Source: Kluyvera sp046569695 (GTDB lineage Bacteria > Pseudomonadota > Gammaproteobacteria > Enterobacterales > Enterobacteriaceae). From it: DNA of 64,000 bases. Position numbers and translations under genes: made by a program. Position 1 is the stretch's first letter. Every line of letters begins with the position of its first letter. This document shows, one piece after another, positions 16,228-24,530 of the stretch. The notes under the pieces are model-generated. The model worked only from the letters and a program-made list of their open reading frames with translations. It ran no database searches and was not told where the DNA came from. Location of the stretch: contig NZ_JBKHUI010000010.1 of the NCBI RefSeq assembly GCF_046569695.1, positions 129,370 through 193,369 of the forward strand, given 5' to 3'.

Positions 16228-18165
16228 CTATGCGTCTTGCTCTGAACTTGCCGCTGGCTTCTTACTTTTTCCTTTGCCTTTACTGAATGACTTCTTCGCC
16301 CCGCCTGGCGCCGCTAACCCACGGAACTGCCTCACCGGCGTACTGCGCGCCTGATCGATTAACTGGAACAACGTCCCCACCAGCGGCTGCATAAAGTCCT
16401 GATAGCGGCACTGCTTTTCGCTGATTTGCGTCAGCGTGGACTCCCAGTGTGCCGTCATATCCGGGCGCGTCGCCATCTCTGGCAATGAGTGGAACAGCGC
16501 TTTCCCCGCGTCGGTCGAGTGAATATAGCGCCCTTTCTTGGTCAGAAAACCGCGCTTAAACAGCAACTCGATAATCCCGGCACGGGTCGCTTCGGTACCT
16601 AACCCATCGGTGGCGCGGAGGATCTTTTTCAGATCTTTATCCTGCACAAAACGGGCAATCCCGGTCATCGCCGACAGCAGCGTAGCGTCAGTGAAATGGC
16701 GCGGAGGCTGCGTTTGTCGCTCCACCACTTCGCCGTTTTCACACAATAGCTCATCCGCTTTGGCTACTACCGGCAACGGTGTACCGTCGTTCTCTTCGTC
16801 GCGCTCTTTCGCCCCCAGCAACGTGCGCCAGCCGGCTTCTGCCAGGAAACGCGCCTTCGCCACAAACTTGCCGTTGGCAATATCAAGATCGATCTGACAC
16901 TTGCGATACACCGCATCCGGGCAGAACTGCATCAGATACTGACGGGCGACGAGGTTATAAACCTTCGCTTCGTTATCGGTGAGATTAACCTTGCTGGCTC
17001 GCGCTGTAGGAATAATGGCGTGGTGCGCGTCGACCTTTTTATCATCCCAGCAACGGTTGCGGGTATCGGTGTTCACTACCGGCTGCGGCAGTAAATCCGC
17101 TGCATGTACGCCAATAGCGTTAATCACCGCGTGTCGACCGGCGAAATGTTCTTCCGGCAGATAGCGGCTATCGGAACGCGGATAGGTGATGAGTTTATGG
17201 GTTTCGTATAGCTTCTGGCAGATATCCAGCACGTTCTGCGCGCTTAAACCAAAACGTTTGGCCGCTTCAATCTGTAAAGCCGACAGCGAAAACGGCAGCG
17301 GAGCCGGTTCAGAGTCGCGCTTATCGTTATAGGCGGTGACCAGTGCGGGCTGCCCGCCAATGCGCTTCACCACGTGCTCGGCCAGCGCGCGGTTCAGCAG
17401 ACGGCCCTCTTCATCCTGATGCGGCTCGCAGGCTTCGCTCGGCTGCCAGGTAGCGGTAAAGCGTTCGTCTTTTGGTGTGACGATGTGCGCTTTCACTTCG
17501 AAGAAATCCTTCGACACGAAGTGCTCGATCTCTTCATCGCGGCGCACCACCAGCCCCAGCACCGGGGTCTGCACGCGCCCAACGGAGAGCACGCCCTGAT
17601 AGCCCGCATTGCGCCCAAGAATGGTATAGGCGCGGGTCATATTGATACCGTACAACCAGTCAGCGCGAGCGCGGGCCAGCGCCGACACGCACAGCGGGAT
17701 AAACTCGCTGTTGGCGCGCAGGCGGGAAATCGCCCGCTCAACCGCCTGCGGGTTCAGGTCGTTGATTAAACAGCGCTGCACCTGATGACGTTTTTCCGCC
17801 GGCAGTTGCAAGTAGTCCAGCACTTCATCCACCAGCAGCTGCCCCTCTCTATCAGGGTCACCCGCGTGAATGACTTCACTGGCTTCATGCAGAAAGCGCT
17901 TAATGACGTTGAGCTGTTTGGTGACCGATGGCCGGGGCTGAAGCTGCCACTTTTCCGGCACTATCGGCAGGTCCTGCAGATTCCAGCGCGCATAGCGGCT
18001 GTCATAGACATCAGGCTGCGCCTGCTCCAGAAGGTGGCCGATACACCAGGTCACGACCTGACCGTTACCGCATTCGATAAAGCCGTCGCCCTTACGGTGG
18101 GGCTTCGGCAGCACGTCAGCAATGGCGCGAGCCAGGCTCGGTTTTTCCGCTATGAACAACCGCAT
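16228..18165 (-). CDS. topB: DNA topoisomerase III
   Basis: TopB is a type IA topoisomerase that decatenates and relaxes negatively supercoiled DNA via a 5'-phosphotyrosine. The 645 residues (653 in E. coli) open with the TOPRIM domain (MRLFIAEKPSLARAIADVLP, glutamate at 7, and HAGDPDREGQLLVDEVLDYL near 100). The active tyrosine is in LITYPRSDSRYLP near 328. The tail is lysine/glycine-rich (KKSFSKGKGKSKK), a likely DNA-binding extension. Four bases separate it from upstream selD, so the two are probably co-transcribed. Confidence 0.96.
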   Translation of the reverse strand: MRLFIAEKPSLARAIADVLPKPHRKGDGFIECGNGQVVTWCIGHLLEQAQPDVYDSRYARWNLQDLPIVPEKWQLQPRPSVTKQLNVIKRFLHEASEVIHAGDPDREGQLLVDEVLDYLQLPAEKRHQVQRCLINDLNPQAVERAISRLRANSEFIPLCVSALARARADWLYGINMTRAYTILGRNAGYQGVLSVGRVQTPVLGLVVRRDEEIEHFVSKDFFEVKAHIVTPKDERFTATWQPSEACEPHQDEEGRLLNRALAEHVVKRIGGQPALVTAYNDKRDSEPAPLPFSLSALQIEAAKRFGLSAQNVLDICQKLYETHKLITYPRSDSRYLPEEHFAGRHAVINAIGVHAADLLPQPVVNTDTRNRCWDDKKVDAHHAIIPTARASKVNLTDNEAKVYNLVARQYLMQFCPDAVYRKCQIDLDIANGKFVAKARFLAEAGWRTLLGAKERDEENDGTPLPVVAKADELLCENGEVVERQTQPPRHFTDATLLSAMTGIARFVQDKDLKKILRATDGLGTEATRAGIIELLFKRGFLTKKGRYIHSTDAGKALFHSLPEMATRPDMTAHWESTLTQISEKQCRYQDFMQPLVGTLFQLIDQARSTPVRQFRGLAAPGGAKKSFSKGKGKSKKPAASSEQDA

Positions 18166-18169
18166 CGGT

Positions 18170-19213
18170 TCAGCGCAGCTCGATCATCGGACGGCCACCG
18201 CGCGCGGTCACCAGTTCGCCGATGGCGGTCAGGTTGATACCAAATTCCGCAGCGGCAGCGTGCACCGCATCTTCTGCATCCGGGGTGACAGCCAGCAGCA
18301 AGCCGCCCGAGGTTTGCGGGTCGCAGAGCAGCGCGCGCTGTGAGTCAGTCATGGCACCCATCAGGTGACCATAGCTGGCGAAGTTACGTTCGGTACCACC
18401 CGGTACGGCACCCAGTTCAATATACTCTGCCACGCCCGGCAGCTTCGGCACCGCGTCAAAATCAATTTGCGCCTGTACGCCCGCGCCCTGGCACATTTCG
18501 CTCAGGTGGCCGAGCAGGCCAAAACCGGTCACGTCGGTCATCGCTTTGACGCCTTCGATATTGGCAAACGCCGAACCGACCAGGTTCATCTGGCACATCA
18601 CTTCCGTCGCCAGCCCCTGGTGCTCTGGTTTCAGCAGCGATTTTTTCTCAGCGGTGGTCAGAACGCCAATCCCCAACGGTTTGGTCAGGAACAGCTTGCA
18701 GCCCGCCTGCGCGGTACTGTTTTTCTTCACCCGTTCGGTCGGCACGATCCCGGTGACCGCCAGGCCGAAAATCGGTTCCGGCGCGTCGATGGAGTGGCCG
18801 CCCGCCAGCGCAATACCGGCCTGTTTGCAGGCAAATCGCCCGCCTTCGGTCACTTCACGGGCAATTTCCGGTGCGAGGGTATTGATTGGCCAGCCGAGGA
18901 TCGCAATCGCCATAATCGGCTTACCGCCCATCGCGAAGATATCGCTGATGGCGTTGGTCGCCGCAATGCGGCCAAAGTCGAACGGGTTATCGACAATCGG
19001 CATAAAGAAATCGGTGGTGCTGATGACCGAGGTCCCGTTACCCAGGTCGTAAACGGCGGCATCGTCGCGAGTTTCGTTACCGACAAGCAGGTTCGGATCG
19101 ATAAACTTCGTCTGCTCGCTGTGCAGGATGGTCTCCAGCACCTTCGGTGAAATTTTACAACCGCAACCCGCTCCGTGGCTGTACTGCGTTAAACGAATGG
19201 CCTGCTCGCTCAT
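18170..19213 (-). CDS. selD: Selenide, water dikinase (selenophosphate synthetase)
   Basis: SelD makes selenophosphate from selenide and ATP, the selenium donor for selenocysteine and 2-selenouridine tRNA. The ATG at 19213, with AGGAG seven bases upstream, gives 347 residues; the TTG two codons earlier is rejected. Catalytic Cys17 and Lys20 are in HGAGCGCK, with Cys and not Sec at position 17. The glycine-rich LAGGHSIDAPEPIFGLAVTG near 145 and DVTGFGLLGHLSEM near 247 are conserved. It is upstream of topB in the E. coli arrangement. Confidence 0.97.
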   Translation of the reverse strand: MSEQAIRLTQYSHGAGCGCKISPKVLETILHSEQTKFIDPNLLVGNETRDDAAVYDLGNGTSVISTTDFFMPIVDNPFDFGRIAATNAISDIFAMGGKPIMAIAILGWPINTLAPEIAREVTEGGRFACKQAGIALAGGHSIDAPEPIFGLAVTGIVPTERVKKNSTAQAGCKLFLTKPLGIGVLTTAEKKSLLKPEHQGLATEVMCQMNLVGSAFANIEGVKAMTDVTGFGLLGHLSEMCQGAGVQAQIDFDAVPKLPGVAEYIELGAVPGGTERNFASYGHLMGAMTDSQRALLCDPQTSGGLLLAVTPDAEDAVHAAAAEFGINLTAIGELVTARGGRPMIELR

Positions 19214-19343
19214 GGACAACTCCTGTCATTGCTCTGGCATTTGCATAGGGGCTGTATGTTAACGCCAGAACAGAGCCGTGATAAGTACGACTGTCTGAAT
19301 TCGCGGGCAGTTGCCTATATTCCAGACAATCGTAACGGTTTTT

Positions 19344-19895
19344 CTAAAGATAACGCACGAACGGTGCCGTATCCGGGAAGGTAATAGTAGTAGACGCTTT
19401 GAGCTGCGGCGTGCCGAGATAGAGGAAGCCGACGATTTTATCCTGCTCGCCGCACTGTAATCCTTCGCGCACCACCGGGCTCTCGGTCAGGGCACCGCTG
19501 CGCCAAATACCGTTAAAGCCCTGTGCGACGGCGGCCATCTGCATCGCCATCACCGCGCAGCCTGCCGACATCTCCTGCTCCCACTTAGGCACTTTCGGAT
19601 GATCCTGGCATTTAGCAATCACGGTGATGATCATCGGCGCGCGGAACGGCGCATTACGCGCTTTTTCGATAGCCTTCTCATCGCTTTGCGCTGCTACCGC
19701 GCCCTGCTCCAGCAGTTGGCTGAAACGTTCGCGACCTTCGCCTTCAATCACCACAAACTGCCACGGTTGCAAGGTGCCGTGATCCGGAGCGCGCATCCCG
19801 GCACGGAGGATGTTTTCAAGCGCCTCGCCTGCTGGTGCGGGCTCTGCCAGGCGGGAAGCGCTGCGGCGATTAACGAGTAGTTCAAGTGCGTCCAT
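19344..19895 (-). CDS. ydjA: Nitroreductase family protein YdjA
   Basis: A 183-residue FMN-dependent NAD(P)H nitroreductase-fold protein, the minimal form of this family and the same length as E. coli YdjA. FMN-phosphate-binding NRRSASRL is at 8-15, MRAPDHGTLQPWQFVVIEG near 33-51, and GIWRSGALTESPVV near 128. The physiological substrate is unknown. It is monocistronic, with about 130 bases before selD. Confidence 0.94.
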   Translation of the reverse strand: MDALELLVNRRSASRLAEPAPAGEALENILRAGMRAPDHGTLQPWQFVVIEGEGRERFSQLLEQGAVAAQSDEKAIEKARNAPFRAPMIITVIAKCQDHPKVPKWEQEMSAGCAVMAMQMAAVAQGFNGIWRSGALTESPVVREGLQCGEQDKIVGFLYLGTPQLKASTTITFPDTAPFVRYL

Positions 19896-20054
19896 TGAGT
19901 AACCCTCTCATGTTATTTTTCATAAAATTAACATGCGCGAGGATTTTGTTACAGCGTCGAAGGCGATTCCTGCTGACAAGCGGCGGCGGTCTATTTAGGA
20001 TAGCCACACGTTTTGCCGTTTCGGTAAACCTTTTATTTCTTGCAGGGAGAATAC

Positions 20055-21911
20055 ATGCGAACCCTATGGCGCTTTATTGCCGGATTCTTTAAATGGACGT
20101 GGCGGCTGCTCAACTTCGTACGCGAGCTGGTGCTGAACCTGTTCTTTATTCTGTTGGTGCTGGTTGGCGTCGGCATCTGGTTACAGGTAAGTAGCAGCAC
20201 CTCGAGCGAGCACAGCGCCCGCGGCGCGCTGCTGCTAGACATCAGCGGCGTGGTAGTTGATAAGCCTTCCGCCAGCAGCAAGCTTAGCGTGATTGGCCGT
20301 CAGATTTTCGGTGCCAGCAGCGATCGCCTGCAGGAAAACTCGCTGTTTGATATCGTGCAGACCATTCGCCAGGCGAAAGACGACCGCAATATCACCGGCA
20401 TCGTGCTGGATCTGAAAAACTTCGCCGGTGGCGATCAACCATCGATGCAGTATATCGGCAAGGCGCTGCGCGAATTCCGCGATGCCGGTAAGCCGGTGTA
20501 TGCCGTCGGCGATAGCTACAGCCAGGGGCAGTACTATCTGGCGAGCTTCGCCAATAAGATCTGGCTGTCACCGCAGGGCGTGGTTGACCTGCACGGTTTC
20601 GCCACCAACGGCCTGTACTACAAGTCGCTGCTCGATAAGCTGAAGGTCTCGACCCACGTGTTCCGCGTCGGCACCTATAAATCCGCCGTTGAACCGTTTA
20701 TTCGTGACGATATGTCCCCTGCCGCGCGCGAAGCGGACAGCCGCTGGATTGGCGAGCTGTGGCAGAACTACCTGAATACTATCGCTGCTAACCGTCAGAT
20801 TACCGCGCAGCAGGTCTTCCCTGGCGCACAGGGTCTGCTCGACGGGCTGCGTAAAGCGGACGGCGACACGGCAAAATACGCGCTCGACAACAAACTGGTT
20901 GATGCACTGGGTTCAAGCGCAGATATCGAAAAAGCGATGACCAAAGCATTTGGCTGGAGCAAGGCCGATAACAACTATCGCGCCATCAGCATGTATGACT
21001 ACGCGGTGAAAACCCCGGCGGATACCGGCTCAAGCATCGCCGTTATCTTCGCCAACGGTGCCATTATGGACGGTGAAGAAACCCCAGGTAACGTCGGTGG
21101 CGACACCACCGCATCGCAGATTCGCGATGCGCGTCTGGATCCGAAAGTGAAAGCCATCGTACTGCGTGTGAACAGTCCTGGCGGCAGCGTTAGCGCCTCT
21201 GAGGTGATCCGCGAAGAGCTGGCTGCGGCCAAAGCGGCTGGCAAACCGGTAGTCGTTTCGATGGGCGGTATGGCCGCTTCCGGCGGCTACTGGATCTCTA
21301 CGCCAGCGGATTACATCGTCGCCAGCCCGAGCACGCTGACCGGCTCGATTGGCATCTTCGGGGTGATCAACACCGTTGAAAACACGCTGGACTCCATCGG
21401 CGTACACACCGACGGTGTAGCGACATCACCGCTGGCCGATATGGCGGTGACCAAAGCGCTGCCACCTGAAGTGCAGCAGATGATGCAGCTCAGTATCGAA
21501 AACGGCTATAAGCGCTTTATCACCCTCGTGGCGCAGGCGCGTAAGAGCACGCCAGAAGCTATCGACAAGATTGCGCAGGGCCACGTGTGGACCGGTGAAG
21601 ATGCCAAAGCCAACGGGCTGGTCGACAGCCTCGGCGACTTCGACGATGCGGTGGCAAAAGCGGCTGAACTGGCGAAAGTGAAAACCTGGCATGTTGACTA
21701 CTATCAGAGTGAACCGACGTTCTTTGATATGGTGATGGACAGCGTGTCCGGTTCGGTGCGCGCCTCGCTGCCTCAGGCCGTGCAGGCCTACCTGCCTGCC
21801 CCGCTCGCCGCTGCCGCCAATACGGTAAAAGCCGAGAGCGACAAGCTGGCGGTGTTTAACGATCCGCAAAATCGCTATGCATTTTGCCTGACCTGCGCCA
21901 ATATTCGCTAA
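20055..21911 (+). CDS. sppA: Signal peptide peptidase SppA (protease IV)
   Basis: Inner-membrane, periplasm-facing serine protease that degrades cleaved signal peptides. ATG at 20055 with GGGAG upstream gives 618 residues, equal to E. coli SppA. An N-terminal membrane anchor lies around residues 25-48 (LNLFFILLVLVGVGIWLQV). The 67K form has two repeated SppA domains: the catalytic lysine is in VGTYKSAVEPF near 209 and the serine in MGGMAASGGYWIS near 409. A strong terminator follows. Confidence 0.96.
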   Translation: MRTLWRFIAGFFKWTWRLLNFVRELVLNLFFILLVLVGVGIWLQVSSSTSSEHSARGALLLDISGVVVDKPSASSKLSVIGRQIFGASSDRLQENSLFDIVQTIRQAKDDRNITGIVLDLKNFAGGDQPSMQYIGKALREFRDAGKPVYAVGDSYSQGQYYLASFANKIWLSPQGVVDLHGFATNGLYYKSLLDKLKVSTHVFRVGTYKSAVEPFIRDDMSPAAREADSRWIGELWQNYLNTIAANRQITAQQVFPGAQGLLDGLRKADGDTAKYALDNKLVDALGSSADIEKAMTKAFGWSKADNNYRAISMYDYAVKTPADTGSSIAVIFANGAIMDGEETPGNVGGDTTASQIRDARLDPKVKAIVLRVNSPGGSVSASEVIREELAAAKAAGKPVVVSMGGMAASGGYWISTPADYIVASPSTLTGSIGIFGVINTVENTLDSIGVHTDGVATSPLADMAVTKALPPEVQQMMQLSIENGYKRFITLVAQARKSTPEAIDKIAQGHVWTGEDAKANGLVDSLGDFDDAVAKAAELAKVKTWHVDYYQSEPTFFDMVMDSVSGSVRASLPQAVQAYLPAPLAAAANTVKAESDKLAVFNDPQNRYAFCLTCANIR

Positions 21912-21915
21912 TCGC

Positions 21916-21945
21916 AATCCCCTCCGAATGGAGGGGATTTTCTTT
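21916..21945 (+). terminator. Rho-independent terminator of sppA
   Basis: AATCCCCTCC (21916-21925) pairs with GGAGGGGATT (21930-21939) around a GAAT loop and is followed by TTCTTTC. It lies directly after the sppA stop. Confidence 0.9.
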
Positions 21946-21968
21946 CGATTAATCAATAGACGACCCCC

Positions 21969-22985
21969 ATGCAAAAAAAATCCATTTACGTCGCCTACAC
22001 CGGCGGGACCATCGGGATGCAGCGCTCCGACCACGGCTACATTCCGGTTTCCGGTCATCTCCAGCGCCAGCTGGCGCTGATGCCTGAATTCCACCGCCCC
22101 GAAATGCCGGACTTTACCATCCACGAATACGACCCGCTGATGGACTCTTCCGACATGACGCCGGAAGACTGGCAGCACATCGCCGACGATATTAAAGCGC
22201 ACTACGACGAGTACGACGGCTTTGTTATTCTGCACGGCACCGACACCATGGCGTTTACCGCTTCGGCGCTCTCGTTCATGCTGGAGAACCTCGGCAAGCC
22301 GGTTATTGTCACCGGTTCACAGATCCCGCTGGCTGAACTGCGCTCAGATGGGCAGATAAACCTGCTGAACTCGCTATACGTCGCTGCGAACTACCCGATT
22401 AACGAAGTGACGCTGTTCTTCAATAATCGCCTCTATCGCGGCAACCGAACCACCAAAGCGCACGCCGACGGCTTTGATGCGTTCGCTTCACCTAACCTGA
22501 CGCCGCTGCTGGAAGCGGGTATCCATATCCGCAAATTGGGCACCCCGCCAGCCCCACACGGTGAAGGTGAGTTGATTGTGCATCCGATTACCCCACAGCC
22601 GATTGGCGTGGTGACGATCTATCCCGGCATCTCCGCCGATGTGGTGCGTAACTTCCTGCTTCAGCCGGTAAAAGCGTTGATTCTGCGTTCTTACGGCGTG
22701 GGCAACGCTCCACAGAACGGCGTTTTCGTTAATGAACTGGCCGAAGCAAGCAAGCGCGGCATCGTGGTGGTGAACCTTACCCAGTGCATGTCCGGTAAGG
22801 TGAATATGGGCGGCTACGCTACAGGTAACGCGCTGGCGCAGGCTGGCGTGATTAGCGGCTCAGACATGACGGTAGAAGCCACGCTGACCAAACTGCACTA
22901 CCTGTTAAGCCAGGGGCTGGATGCCGACGCAATCCGCAGCGCCATGCAACAAAACCTGCGCGGCGAACTGACCCCGGACGAGTAA
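21969..22985 (+). CDS. ansA: Cytoplasmic L-asparaginase I
   Basis: AnsA hydrolyses asparagine to aspartate and ammonia in the cytoplasm (low-affinity type I). The 338 residues equal E. coli AnsA. Both active-site threonine regions are present: AYTGGTIGMQRS (Thr near 14) and LHGTDTMAFTASALSFM (Thr-Asp near 91-92), with the lysine in NRTTKAHADGFDAF near 160. pncA starts ten bases downstream, as in E. coli. Confidence 0.96.
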   Translation: MQKKSIYVAYTGGTIGMQRSDHGYIPVSGHLQRQLALMPEFHRPEMPDFTIHEYDPLMDSSDMTPEDWQHIADDIKAHYDEYDGFVILHGTDTMAFTASALSFMLENLGKPVIVTGSQIPLAELRSDGQINLLNSLYVAANYPINEVTLFFNNRLYRGNRTTKAHADGFDAFASPNLTPLLEAGIHIRKLGTPPAPHGEGELIVHPITPQPIGVVTIYPGISADVVRNFLLQPVKALILRSYGVGNAPQNGVFVNELAEASKRGIVVVNLTQCMSGKVNMGGYATGNALAQAGVISGSDMTVEATLTKLHYLLSQGLDADAIRSAMQQNLRGELTPDE

Positions 22986-22995
22986 GGAGAGCGAG

Positions 22996-23637
22996 ATGAC
23001 GCAACGCGCACTGTTATTGGTCGATTTACAGAATGATTTTTGCGCCGGTGGGGCTCTTGCCGTCGCCGACGGTGACAGCACCATCGACGTGGCAAACCTG
23101 CTCATTCGCGCCGCGAAGATTCGCGGTGATGTGGTGGTCGCAAGCCAGGACTGGCACCCCGCCAATCACGGCAGCTTTGCCAGCCAGCACGCGGTAGACG
23201 TCTACAGCCAGGGCACGCTCGATGGCCTTCCGCAGACCTTCTGGCCGGATCACTGCGTGCAGCACAGCGACGGCGCGGCGCTGCATCCGCTGCTGACGGC
23301 TCAGGAGATCGATGCCGTGTTCCACAAAGGTGAAAGCGTCAATATCGACAGCTACAGCGCCTTTTTCGATAATGGGCATCGTCAGAAAACCGGCCTCGAC
23401 GCGTGGCTGCGTGAGCGCGGTATTGACGAACTTGTGGTGTTGGGGCTGGCAACCGACTACTGCGTGAAGTTCACCGTGCTGGATGCATTACAGCTTGGCT
23501 ATACCGTCAACGTGATCACCGACGGTTGCCGCGGCGTCAATATTCAGCCGCAGGACAGCGCTAACGCGTTTATGGAGATGGCGGTCGAAGGGGCTACGCT
23601 TTATACGCTCGATGACTGGCTGGAAATTCAGGGCTGA
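22996..23637 (+). CDS. pncA: Nicotinamidase
   Basis: PncA deamidates nicotinamide to nicotinate in the NAD salvage cycle and also activates pyrazinamide. It has 213 residues, as in E. coli. The triad is visible: Asp10 in LLVDLQNDF, Lys near 111 in VFHKGES and Cys near 156 in ATDYCVKFT; metal ligands lie in DWHPANHGSF. AAGGAGAG precedes the ATG. It is the last core gene before the accessory block. Confidence 0.96.
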   Translation: MTQRALLLVDLQNDFCAGGALAVADGDSTIDVANLLIRAAKIRGDVVVASQDWHPANHGSFASQHAVDVYSQGTLDGLPQTFWPDHCVQHSDGAALHPLLTAQEIDAVFHKGESVNIDSYSAFFDNGHRQKTGLDAWLRERGIDELVVLGLATDYCVKFTVLDALQLGYTVNVITDGCRGVNIQPQDSANAFMEMAVEGATLYTLDDWLEIQG

Positions 23638-23646
23638 AGAGCAGCA

Positions 23647-24171
23647 CTATTTTTGCTCAAACAACGCCTCAATAGATTTGGTGGGATAGAACAAAGAATT
23701 TGCGTTGTCGCCCACCAACTCTATAAACCCCAATGTCAGATAAAATGATTTCGCGTTGTCGTTCAACGCATCGACGAACAGACCATGTACACCCACAGCT
23801 TGCGAAGCGCTATGCACAACCCTCATAGCATGTGCGACCATCATCGTTCCCCACGCGTTTCCCTGTAACGTTTTATGCACCGCCAGGCGGCCTAATGTCA
23901 CGCTAGGTACATAGGTATAAGGTACTTTCCGCCGCTGATTTTTAGAAGGCAGCGTCTCTTTCTCAACGCTGCTACCGGATAGCGTGTAGTACCCCAGGAC
24001 CCTTGGGATTGGATCGCGCGTGATGAGTAAATAACCCCGAAGAATACGCCCACGATGCTGACGAGCAAGATGTTCTACAAGAAAGAGATTAAGCGACTCT
24101 TCTCCGCAATCAAATCCAGAGTAGTCATATTCCCTGCCTTCAGAAAACATCTCGATGGCCAGATTATCCAT
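23647..24171 (-). CDS. GNAT acetyltransferase toxin (KacT/TacT family)
   Basis: A 174-residue GNAT-fold protein strongly resembling Klebsiella KacT and Salmonella TacT, which acetylate the amino group of charged tRNAs and stop translation. Family hallmarks are FDCGEESLNLFLVEHLARQH near residue 20, RVLGYYTLSGSSVE near 57, SVTLGRLAVHK near 90, the catalytic tyrosine in AKSFYLTLGFIELV near 145, and FYPTKSIEALF at the end. The acetyl-CoA pyrophosphate loop reads QGNAWG where KacT has QGQGWG as I recall it, so its fourth-position glycine is alanine; this may weaken activity. The antitoxin gene ends 11 bases upstream. Annotation as toxin is by similarity. Confidence 0.88.
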   Translation of the reverse strand: MDNLAIEMFSEGREYDYSGFDCGEESLNLFLVEHLARQHRGRILRGYLLITRDPIPRVLGYYTLSGSSVEKETLPSKNQRRKVPYTYVPSVTLGRLAVHKTLQGNAWGTMMVAHAMRVVHSASQAVGVHGLFVDALNDNAKSFYLTLGFIELVGDNANSLFYPTKSIEALFEQK

Positions 24172-24182
24172 AATCCCATCCT

Positions 24183-24482
24183 CTATTCCATATTGCGCAG
24201 ACGTTTAGCCGCTCGTTGCAGCCTCTCATCAGGGATCACCGGTTGTGCAATGGCATCCATAACGCGGTTCCAGGATGCTTCGTTCAGCACTTGACGTCGA
24301 TGCTGCTCAATAATCTCTGCCGCTCGTCCTGAAGCGCTCTCCACGACAAACTGCGTGATAGTCTGATTACTCATGGCAGCTGCCTCTTCAATGATCCTTT
24401 TATCGTCATCTCCCCCTCGTGAACCATCTCGCAGATTTAACCCAGCGGCAGTGATATGTTCGAACGGTTGTTTTTTCGCCAC
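24183..24482 (-). CDS. DUF1778 ribbon-helix-helix antitoxin (KacA/TacA family), start uncertain
   Basis: Antitoxin partner of the downstream acetyltransferase. The C-terminal 80 residues (DDDKRIIEEAAAMSNQTITQ, RAAEIIEQHRRQVLNEASWN, RLQRAAKRLRNME) are typical KacA sequence, the part that neutralises the toxin. The N-terminus is odd: no in-frame ATG exists before the core, only GTG at 24482 (used here, about 99 residues) or TTG at 24518. Where relatives read RIDLRLTDDDK, this one reads LNLRDGSRGGDDDK, with extra residues in the DNA-binding strand. Only about 48 bases, filled by a terminator hairpin, separate it from the chitinase gene, leaving little room for its own promoter. The 5' end may be rearranged. 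Confidence 0.7.
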   Translation of the reverse strand: MAKKQPFEHITAAGLNLRDGSRGGDDDKRIIEEAAAMSNQTITQFVVESASGRAAEIIEQHRRQVLNEASWNRVMDAIAQPVIPDERLQRAAKRLRNME

Positions 24483-24510
24483 GCCATTTCCGTGGCGTGT
24501 TTGCTTTTTT
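24477..24510 (+). terminator. Hairpin with T run just upstream of the chitinase gene
   Basis: CGCCACG (24477-24483) pairs with CGTGGCG (24491-24497), followed by TGTTTGCTTTTTT. On the plus strand it looks like an intrinsic terminator, although the nearest plus-strand gene upstream is pncA, 840 bases away. It lies only 20 bases before the chitinase ATG and overlaps the possible antitoxin starts. It could be a relic of rearrangement or a leader attenuator. Confidence 0.6.
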
Positions 24511-24530
24511 AATGTCAAAGAGGACCGTTT

